A stretch of 64,000 nt of DNA from Brevundimonas sp. MYb52 (lineage in GTDB: Bacteria; Pseudomonadota; Alphaproteobacteria; Caulobacterales; Caulobacteraceae). The DNA is taken from NCBI RefSeq assembly GCF_002979535.1, contig NZ_PCPB01000001.1, forward strand, positions 620,001 to 684,000, in the 5' to 3' direction. The notes beneath the pieces are model-generated. The model did no database searches and was not told the origin of the DNA. It saw only the letters and a list, made by a program, of their open reading frames with translations. The position numbers and the translations under genes were made by a program. Each line of letters opens with the position of its first letter. The stretch's first letter is position 1. Shown here piece by piece: positions 57,878 to 64,000 of this stretch.

Positions 57878-57892
57878 TGCAGATTTTCTGCA
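57878..57892. promoter_or_regulatory. candidate sulfur-regulon operator upstream of fpr
   Basis: TGCAGA-TTT-TCTGCA is a perfect 6+6 dyad with a 3-base centre, just after the lysR stop and 79 bases before fpr. Its core AGATTTTCT recurs at cysD and cysK1. Confidence 0.6.
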
Positions 57893-57970
57893 CGCTCAAG
57901 ACAGGATTGATCGTTTCCTCGACGGGCGCCGTCCGCCCTATGTCGAAGGCCTTCAAACAGGAGGTCGGTC

Positions 57971-58795
57971 GTGAGCGAAGTCGCAGTTCTGGAACGTGCC
58001 CGTGTCGCGGCGCCCGCGCCGTGGACCCTGCAAAGGGTGCGCTGGGTGCGGCGCTGGACCGATCATCTGTTCAGCTTCGCCATCGACCGGCCCGAGGATT
58101 TCCGCTTCCGCTCGGGCGAGTTCGTCATGATCGGCCTGCCGTCTCTGGATGGGGCGGGCAAGCCGACGCTGCGGGCCTATTCCATCGCCAGCCCGTCGTG
58201 GTCTGACGAACTGGAGTTCTTCTCCATCCGGGTCGAAGACGGGCCTCTGACCTCGCGTCTGGTCGACATTCAGCCCGGCGACGAGATCCTGCTGGGCAAG
58301 AAACCGACCGGGACCCTGGTGCTGGACGCGCTGAGGCCGGGGCGTCGGTTGTTCCTGATCGGCGCCGGCACTGGCCTGGCGCCCTGGCTCAGCGTGGCGC
58401 GCGATCCCGAGACCTATGAGCGGTTCAAACAGGTCGTGGTGACGCATACGGTGCGTCAGGTCGCGGACCTGGCCTATCGCGACTTCCTGCAAACCGAGCT
58501 GTTCGAGGACCCTCTGGTCGGCGAGGTCGCGCAAGGAAGGCTGACCTATTATCCGACCGTGACGCGCGAGGCGTTCGAGCGTCCAGGCCGCATCACCGAC
58601 CGTATCGCCAGCGGAGACTTCTTCCGCGACCTGGGCCTCGACGGCCCCTTCGATCCGGCGCTGGACCGCGTCATGCTGTGCGGATCGACGGCCATGATCC
58701 GCGAGGCGGCGGCCCTTCTGGAAAGCCATGGCCTGAGCGAAGGCTCGAACGCCGAACCCGGCGACTATGTGCTGGAACGCGCCTTCGTCGGCTGA
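57971..58795 (+). CDS. fpr: ferredoxin--NADP reductase
   Basis: This 274-residue FAD enzyme moves electrons between NADPH and ferredoxin. It has LRAYSIASPSW for FAD binding, LIGAGTGLAPWLS for NADP, and VMLCGSTAMIREAAALL. The GTG at 57971 follows a strong AGGAGG. Set in the sulfur locus with a ferredoxin gene at 61723, it may supply CysI. Confidence 0.92.
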   Translation: MSEVAVLERARVAAPAPWTLQRVRWVRRWTDHLFSFAIDRPEDFRFRSGEFVMIGLPSLDGAGKPTLRAYSIASPSWSDELEFFSIRVEDGPLTSRLVDIQPGDEILLGKKPTGTLVLDALRPGRRLFLIGAGTGLAPWLSVARDPETYERFKQVVVTHTVRQVADLAYRDFLQTELFEDPLVGEVAQGRLTYYPTVTREAFERPGRITDRIASGDFFRDLGLDGPFDPALDRVMLCGSTAMIREAAALLESHGLSEGSNAEPGDYVLERAFVG

Positions 58796-58801
58796 CCGCC
58801 C

Positions 58802-58814
58802 GCAGATTTTCTAT
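58802..58814. promoter_or_regulatory. candidate sulfur-regulon operator upstream of cysD
   Basis: GCAGATTTTCTAT, 92 bases before cysD, repeats the GCAGATTTTCT core of the fpr site exactly, with a weaker right arm. Confidence 0.5.
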
Positions 58815-58905
58815 CGGCCGGCGCGAGATCATATCGTTCGACGCGGACCGGCCCTCCACGCTTCAAATATCCCTCGTTCAAGACGACCAGTGAGGACCGC
58901 AGCCG

Positions 58906-59850
58906 ATGCAGGCGACCGTCGAAAAGCAGAGAGACGCCACCGTGCGTCGCGTCCTGCCCCCGCATCTGCGCCGGCTTGAGGCCGAGGCGATCGAGATCTT
59001 GCGCGAGGTGGCGGCGACGGCGCGCAACCCGGTCATGATGTATTCGATCGGCAAGGACTCCGGCGTCCTGCTGCATCTGGCGGCCAAGGCCTTCTATCCT
59101 GGCTCGCCGCCTTTCCCCCTGCTGCACGTGGATACGACGTGGAAGTTCCGGGACATGATCACCCACCGTGACCATGTGGCGGGCCTCTATGGCGCTCGGC
59201 TGCTGGTGCACACCAATCATGAAGCCCTGGCGCGTGGAATCAGCCCGATCACCTCGGGATCGTCGGTCCATACCCAGGCGATGAAGACTGACGCCCTGAA
59301 GCAGGCGCTGGACCTGCACGGCTTTGACGTCGCCATCGGCGGCGCGCGTCGCGACGAGGAGAAGTCGCGGGCCAAGGAGCGCATCTTCTCTTTCCGCGGC
59401 GCGGACCACAGCTGGGACCCGCGTCGCCAACGACCGGAGCTGTGGCGGCTGTGGAACTCCAACCTGGGGCCGGGCGAGAGCCTGCGCGTCTTCCCCCTGT
59501 CGAACTGGACCGAGCTGGACGTGTGGGAATACACCCAGGCTGAGGGCATCCCCGTCGTGCCGCTCTATTTTTCGGCCCTGCGCCCCGTGGTGGTGCGCGA
59601 CGGCGCCCTGATCGTTCGTGATGACGAGCGTTTGCCGCTGCGGGAGGGCGAGACGCCGGAACTGCGCCGCGTCCGCTTCCGCTCGCTGGGCTGCTATCCG
59701 CTGAGCGCGGCTGTGGAGTCCGAGGCCGATAGCCTGGACGCCGTTATTCGCGAACTGCGCACCAGCCGACAATCCGAACGTCAGGGGCGGCTGATCGACG
59801 CCGACGAGACCGCCTCGATGGAGCGCAAGAAGCGCGAGGGCTATTTCTGA
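58906..59850 (+). CDS. cysD: sulfate adenylyltransferase subunit 2
   Basis: This 314-residue catalytic subunit of ATP sulfurylase forms APS with CysN. It has the PP-loop-like [16 protein letters not shown], then [41 protein letters not shown] and [13 protein letters not shown], all characteristic of CysD. Its stop overlaps the cysNC start by one base. Confidence 0.97.
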   Translation: MQATVEKQRDATVRRVLPPHLRRLEAEAIEILREVAATARNPVMMYSIGKDSGVLLHLAAKAFYPGSPPFPLLHVDTTWKFRDMITHRDHVAGLYGARLLVHTNHEALARGISPITSGSSVHTQAMKTDALKQALDLHGFDVAIGGARRDEEKSRAKERIFSFRGADHSWDPRRQRPELWRLWNSNLGPGESLRVFPLSNWTELDVWEYTQAEGIPVVPLYFSALRPVVVRDGALIVRDDERLPLREGETPELRRVRFRSLGCYPLSAAVESEADSLDAVIRELRTSRQSERQGRLIDADETASMERKKREGYF

Positions 59851-61694
59851 TGGACGGCGCCGTGACGGCCTTCCCGCCGCAAACGCAGCGGACGGAACGT
59901 GACCTGCTGCGGTTCCTGACCTGCGGCTCGGTCGATGACGGCAAGTCGACCTTGATCGGGCGGCTGCTGTTCGAGACGGGCCAGGTGCCGGAGGATCAAC
60001 TGGCGACGCTGGAACGGGACTCGCGCCGTTTCGGCACGGATGGGACAAACCTGGACTACGCCCTGTTGCTGGACGGGCTCGAGGCCGAGCGCGAGCAGGG
60101 TATCACCATCGACGTGGCCTATCGCTATATGTCGACGCCGCGCCGCAGCTTCATCGTGGCCGACACGCCAGGCCACGAGCAATATACGCGCAACATGGCG
60201 ACCGGCGCCTCGACCTGCGACGCGGCCGTCGTGCTGGTCGATGCGGTCAAGGGCGTCACGGCCCAGACGGCGCGGCACAGCCGCATCGTCGCCCTGTTTG
60301 GCATTCGCCACGTCATTCTGGCGGTCAACAAGATCGATCTGGTGGCGGACGACCCTGCGGCGTTCGAGGCGATCCGCGCGGCCTATGCCGATCTGGTCGC
60401 TGATCTGGGCTTTAGCTCGGTGACCGCGATCCCGGTCAGCGCGCGTCGGGGCGACAACCTGACGGGCCGATCCGCCGCCACGCCCTGGTACGAGGGGCCC
60501 AGCCTGATCGAGGCGCTGGAGGACGTGCCGGTGGCCCAGACCGCTGCAGCGCGTCCCTTCCGCCTGTCGATCCAGTATGTGAACAGGCCGCACGCCGATT
60601 TTCGCGGCTATGCTGGAACCATCGCCTCGGGCGAGGTCAGGGTCGGCGACGCTCTGGTGGTCTGCCCCGGCGGACAGGCGGTGACGCTGGCCCGCATCCT
60701 GTCGGGCGATGTCGAGGTTGCAGCGGCCCGGGCCGGCGAAGCCGTCACCCTAGTGCTGGCCGAAGACACCGATGTGGCGCGCGGCGATGTCCTGGCCCAC
60801 GCCGTTGACCGGCCCGCAGCCTCAGATCGGTTGAACGTGCGTCTGTTGTGGATGGGCGAGCGGCCCTTCAACGCCGACGGTCGCTATCAGGTCAAACTGG
60901 GCACGCGGACCTTGCCTGCGCGGCTGACGCTGTCGGGCGAGGCGCTGGCGCCCAATGAGGTGGCGGACGGTCGGTTGATCCTGCCATCGCCGGTCGCTGT
61001 CGACGCCTTCCGCGACGACCCCGCCCAGGGCGCCTTTGTCCTGATCGACCGACGCAGCGGCGTCACGGTCGCGGCTGGCGTCATCACCGGCGTGCCGGAT
61101 CAGGCGGCCCATATCCATCACAGCCCCGCAGCCGTTTCGAGCGAGGCCCATGAGTTGCTGAACGGCCATCAAGGCGGCGTCGTCTGGCTGACGGGTTTGT
61201 CGGGGGCGGGCAAGTCCACGGTGGCTCAGGCGCTGCAACAGAGCCTGCATGGGCGCGGTTGCCGCACTGTGCTGCTGGACGGTGACAATCTACGTCACGG
61301 CCTCAATCGTGATCTCGGCTTCTCCGGCGCCGATCGGTCCGAGAACGTACGGCGGACGGGCGAGGCGGCGCGACTGTTCGCGGAGGCGGGGGTCATCGCC
61401 ATCTGCGCCCTGATCTCGCCGCGTCAGGCGGATCGCGATGCCGTGCGGGCGCGCTTTGACGACGACCGCTTCGTCGAGGTCTTTGTAGAGGCGTCGCTCG
61501 AAAGTTGCCGCGCGCGCGATCCCAAGGGCTTGTACGCTCGCGCCTCGGCCGGAGTGATCGCCGAATTCACCGGCGTGGCTGCCCCCTATGAAGCGCCGAC
61601 CGCGCCCGACCTGACCGTCGCCACCGAACAACTGTCGCCGTCGCTAGCCGCCGATGCGGTGCGCCGCCTTCTTGAGGAACGCGGCTGGCTCTAG
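59850..61694 (+). CDS. cysNC: sulfate adenylyltransferase subunit 1/APS kinase fusion
   Basis: This 614-residue fusion has an N-terminal GTPase CysN (P-loop [16 protein letters not shown], switch [22 protein letters not shown]) and a C-terminal APS kinase CysC from about residue 440 ([36 protein letters not shown]). It would activate sulfate and phosphorylate APS to PAPS. The APS kinase domain exists even though CysH looks like an APS reductase. It overlaps cysD by one base. Confidence 0.96.
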   Translation: MDGAVTAFPPQTQRTERDLLRFLTCGSVDDGKSTLIGRLLFETGQVPEDQLATLERDSRRFGTDGTNLDYALLLDGLEAEREQGITIDVAYRYMSTPRRSFIVADTPGHEQYTRNMATGASTCDAAVVLVDAVKGVTAQTARHSRIVALFGIRHVILAVNKIDLVADDPAAFEAIRAAYADLVADLGFSSVTAIPVSARRGDNLTGRSAATPWYEGPSLIEALEDVPVAQTAAARPFRLSIQYVNRPHADFRGYAGTIASGEVRVGDALVVCPGGQAVTLARILSGDVEVAAARAGEAVTLVLAEDTDVARGDVLAHAVDRPAASDRLNVRLLWMGERPFNADGRYQVKLGTRTLPARLTLSGEALAPNEVADGRLILPSPVAVDAFRDDPAQGAFVLIDRRSGVTVAAGVITGVPDQAAHIHHSPAAVSSEAHELLNGHQGGVVWLTGLSGAGKSTVAQALQQSLHGRGCRTVLLDGDNLRHGLNRDLGFSGADRSENVRRTGEAARLFAEAGVIAICALISPRQADRDAVRARFDDDRFVEVFVEASLESCRARDPKGLYARASAGVIAEFTGVAAPYEAPTAPDLTVATEQLSPSLAADAVRRLLEERGWL

Positions 61695-61722
61695 GCCGCC
61701 GCTGCCAGACTGGATTTCCTAC

Positions 61723-62070
61723 GTGACCTATCTCGTCACCGACGCCTGCGTGAAATGCAAGTTCATGGACTGCGTCGAAGTCTGCCCCGTTGATTGCTTC
61801 TATGAGGGCGAGAACTTCCTCGTCATCTCGCCGGACGACTGCATCGACTGCGGCGTCTGCGAACCGGAATGCCCCGTCGACGCCATTGTGGCGGACACCG
61901 AGGACACGCCCGACGGCAAGTGGCTGACCATCAACGCCGACTACGCCAAGGTCTGGCCCAACATTACGGTCAAGGGCGAGCCGCCAGCCGATCGTGCGGA
62001 CTATGAAAGGATGAGCGGCAAGTTCGAAGCCTATTTCAGTCCAGAGCCCGGGCCCAGTAGGCGAGTCTAG
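61723..62070 (+). CDS. fdxA: 7Fe ferredoxin (FdxA)
   Basis: This 115-residue ferredoxin carries [3Fe-4S] and [4Fe-4S] clusters: Cys9, Cys17, Cys21, Cys25, Cys40, Cys43, Cys46 and Cys50 fit the FdxA pattern [18 protein letters not shown] and [16 protein letters not shown]. The start is GTG at 61723. It follows cysNC by 28 bases and precedes a strong terminator. It may be the electron carrier between the reductase at 57971 and CysI. Confidence 0.93.
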   Translation: MTYLVTDACVKCKFMDCVEVCPVDCFYEGENFLVISPDDCIDCGVCEPECPVDAIVADTEDTPDGKWLTINADYAKVWPNITVKGEPPADRADYERMSGKFEAYFSPEPGPSRRV

Positions 62071-62085
62071 CCAACAGACACAAAA

Positions 62086-62113
62086 AAGGCCGCCGGAGCG
62101 CCCGGCGGCCTTT
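62086..62113. terminator. bidirectional intrinsic terminator after fdxA
   Basis: AAGGCCGCCGG (62086-62096) pairs perfectly with CCGGCGGCCTT (62102-62112) around a 5-base loop. A runs on the left and T runs on the right allow termination in both directions between convergent genes. Confidence 0.85.
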
Positions 62114-62136
62114 CCATTTGTTCGGGGGCGACCCGA

Positions 62137-64000
62137 TCAGAACTTGAAGCTGGCTCGCAGCAGCAGGGTGTAGCGGACGTAGTCTTCGAGCAGTTCGGCA
62201 TCGCCCGTGATGGACAGCATGCCCAGATCGTTGCCGACGTTCAGGCGGAAGCCGAGGATCGGGCCGCCGCCTTCGATGCTGGCGGGGTCCAGGGTGAAGG
62301 CGTCGCCGCCCGAGGCGAAGCGAGCGATGGTCGAGCCGGCATCGACCGAGAAGTTCTGACGCCAGCCAATTCGGGCTTCGGGGCGAATCCAGCCGTTGCG
62401 ACCAAAGCCGTAACCGATGTTCACGGCGGCGACGCCAGAGAACATGTGGCCGTCGCGTTCGTCGATCTCGAGATCGAACCCATCGCCGCCGCCTTTTTCA
62501 GTGCGGGCGTCCTCGCTCAGCGAGAAATACTCGCCGTAGATTTCGGGACGGATGTTCAGGCGACCGAAGTGACGTTCATAGGAGGCGCCGCCTGCGGCGG
62601 CCAGGGTGAAGCCGTGCCAGTCAGACTCGTTCTTCAGGTTGATGCCGTCCGCGACCAGTTTACGCGTGGCGTTGAACGAGGCGTAGCCGCCTGCCGCTCG
62701 CGCCCAGGTTGTCCAGTACTGGCCCTGGGCGCGCCAGTAGAGGCCGAGTTCCAGCAGATTGGCCGAAAGAACTTCCTCAGCCGCAGCTTCGGGATCTTCC
62801 AGGTCGGACGAGGTGAAGGCGGCCGTCAGGCCGATGGCGCCCATGCTGGTGCCGCGCTCGACGCCGCCAGCCACGCCGAAGCCTTCCGAGCGGAAGCCGT
62901 AGGAGTCGGTCTTGTCCTTGTCAGCGTAGAAGTTGATTTCCTGCACCCAGGCGCTGGTCTCGCCCGGCGCCGCCGAGGCGTTGCGGCCGGTCAAGGCGCG
63001 GGTGACAGCATCGACGCCGCTGGCAAGGGAGAGCAGGGGGCCGCCCGAGTGGTCGGGCAGAAGCTGCTCATAGACCTTGAAGAAGCCTTCCCGGTCCGTC
63101 TGGTTCAGGATCGCCGCGCGGATCAGTTCATTGTCCGCGAGGCCCGCGTAGAGCGCGTCATAGGCTGAGGCTTCCGCCTTGATCATGCCGGCTTCTTCTG
63201 CGGTGCGCCGGCTGGCTTCGATGGTGATTTCGCCGAGGGCTTCATCGACGTTCGCATTGACGACGAATGCGTAGGGCGAATTGGACTGCAGCAGGTCCTG
63301 GTCGATGGTTCCGACGTTAAGATCGCCGGCCTTGATGACATTGAAGCTAGTCGTGCCGGTGGCGGCGATCAGCGAGTCAAAGCGCACGCCCAAGCCGGCG
63401 CCATCGGCCAGATTGGCTGCGCCGCTAACGTTAAACTTGAATTCGTCCGGCTTGGCGGTGTCCAGCGTGACGATCAAATTGCCGTCTGTGCCGACGTTTA
63501 GGTTGCTGACATCCACGGCTTCCGTTTGACGCGCGTCCAGCGTGCCCTTGGAGATGTCGATATCCAGCAGGCCATCGGTATTGCTGATCGCGCCGCGCAC
63601 AACAGCGCCGCCCGAGATGGACAGGCGGTCAGCGCCGGCGCCGAACGAGATATCGCCTACAACCAAGCCGTTCTGAATGTCGAGCAAGTCAGCGCCCGAT
63701 CCTAGCTTGATGTCGCCATAGGTCGAGGGCTCGCGAGAATCCGTCACACCATCGCCATCGGTGTCTGGATCGGTGGCTGTAGCCTCGCTGGCGATCCCTT
63801 TCTGGGTGTAGGTGACGCCGGAAGTATTGGCGGCGACATCAATGGCGGTCGCCTTGCCCGTGATCGGATCGCCCTTGTCGTTCGGCGAAACGTTGGCCTG
63901 GATTGAGAGGGTGTTGGTGATGGAGGTCAGGGTGCCGCTAAGGTCAGCGATAGCCGCCGTATTGGCTGTGCCGCCGCCCGTTGTGGCTGAAATCGAGCCG
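62137..64000 (-). CDS. autotransporter outer-membrane protein (N-terminus off the window)
   Basis: This frame is open to the right edge; 621 codons are visible. The C-terminal part (about 280 residues) is an autotransporter beta-barrel that ends in FKF, with alternating strands such as YGFGRNGWIRPEARIGWRQN. The region before it is a repetitive beta-rich passenger (LGSGADLLDIQNGL; FGAGADRLSISGGAV). A DPDTDGDGVTDSRE segment at 63730-63771 resembles a calcium-binding thrombospondin type 3 repeat. The start is beyond the window; the GTG at 63747 is internal. Confidence 0.85.
   Translation of the reverse strand, partial: GSISATTGGGTANTAAIADLSGTLTSITNTLSIQANVSPNDKGDPITGKATAIDVAANTSGVTYTQKGIASEATATDPDTDGDGVTDSREPSTYGDIKLGSGADLLDIQNGLVVGDISFGAGADRLSISGGAVVRGAISNTDGLLDIDISKGTLDARQTEAVDVSNLNVGTDGNLIVTLDTAKPDEFKFNVSGAANLADGAGLGVRFDSLIAATGTTSFNVIKAGDLNVGTIDQDLLQSNSPYAFVVNANVDEALGEITIEASRRTAEEAGMIKAEASAYDALYAGLADNELIRAAILNQTDREGFFKVYEQLLPDHSGGPLLSLASGVDAVTRALTGRNASAAPGETSAWVQEINFYADKDKTDSYGFRSEGFGVAGGVERGTSMGAIGLTAAFTSSDLEDPEAAAEEVLSANLLELGLYWRAQGQYWTTWARAAGGYASFNATRKLVADGINLKNESDWHGFTLAAAGGASYERHFGRLNIRPEIYGEYFSLSEDARTEKGGGDGFDLEIDERDGHMFSGVAAVNIGYGFGRNGWIRPEARIGWRQNFSVDAGSTIARFASGGDAFTLDPASIEGGGPILGFRLNVGNDLGMLSITGDAELLEDYVRYTLLLRASFKF

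Noticed and set aside
62137-63747. Treating GTG 63747 as the true start of the autotransporter
   Set aside because: The frame stays open upstream to the window edge and no signal peptide follows the GTG, so the gene is truncated by the window.

Overview
The window is a GC-rich, densely coded chromosome segment from an alphaproteobacterium, most likely Caulobacteraceae and probably Brevundimonas. The evidence is the imuA-imuB-dnaE2 mutagenesis cassette with a GTTC-N7-GTTC LexA box, a pyruvate dehydrogenase operon in which the E1 beta subunit carries its own lipoyl domain, small DUF5076 genes, a COQ10-like protein, and an eno-ftsB-pdhA order. The genus is inferred from gene content only. I saw no insertion sequence, prophage, CRISPR array, tRNA or rRNA. 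This looks like core or stable accessory chromosome.

Layout: 1-4973 (minus strand) holds a 5-oxoprolinase (HyuA-HyuB fusion) with DUF969 and DUF979 membrane proteins, a probable 5-oxoproline uptake and hydrolysis unit. 5143-8212 holds a possible small protein, a DODA-type dioxygenase, a DoxX protein and an Aas-like acyl-activating enzyme. 8410-14404 holds lipA, a COQ10-like gene, an LhgO-like oxidoreductase, a sugar acetyltransferase, rpmF, a lipoprotein, eno and ftsB. 14519-20703 is the pyruvate dehydrogenase operon pdhA-pdhB-DUF5076-DUF5076-pdhC-gpx-lpd. 20772-22723 is cysK with a LysR regulator. 22729-28347 (minus) is the SOS cassette imuA-imuB-dnaE2.

28427-40608 is the cobalamin region. 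A cobalamin riboswitch (about 28994-29180) precedes a very tightly packed 12-gene operon: btuB, cobD, btuF, btuC, btuD, cbiB, cobQ, cobT, cobS, a tyrosine-phosphatase-like gene, cobO and DUF1636. cobU is divergent and lies outside the riboswitch transcript. No corrin ring genes are present, so the set imports corrinoids and completes them (adenosylation, amidation, aminopropanol attachment, lower-ligand assembly). No CobC-type alpha-ribazole phosphatase was seen; the phosphatase-like gene between cobS and cobO is a candidate replacement.

40605-46141 holds mazG, an MFS transporter, a VanY-like peptidase, an HExxH protein, and the divergent NO-response pair hmp/nsrR with a recognisable NsrR-type operator. 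46148-62070 is an assimilatory sulfate regulon. A minus-strand operon cysG-DUF2849-cysI-(DUF934-cysH fusion)-cysK-sbp-cysT-cysW-cysA-FAD protein is divergent from a LysR gene, ferredoxin-NADP reductase, cysD, cysNC and a 7Fe ferredoxin. A short motif centred on AGATTTTCT recurs exactly or nearly so at the four sulfur-gene promoter regions (cysK1, cysG/lysR, fpr, cysD) and is a candidate operator of the LysR-type regulators. The right edge is a C-terminal autotransporter fragment on the minus strand that runs off the window.
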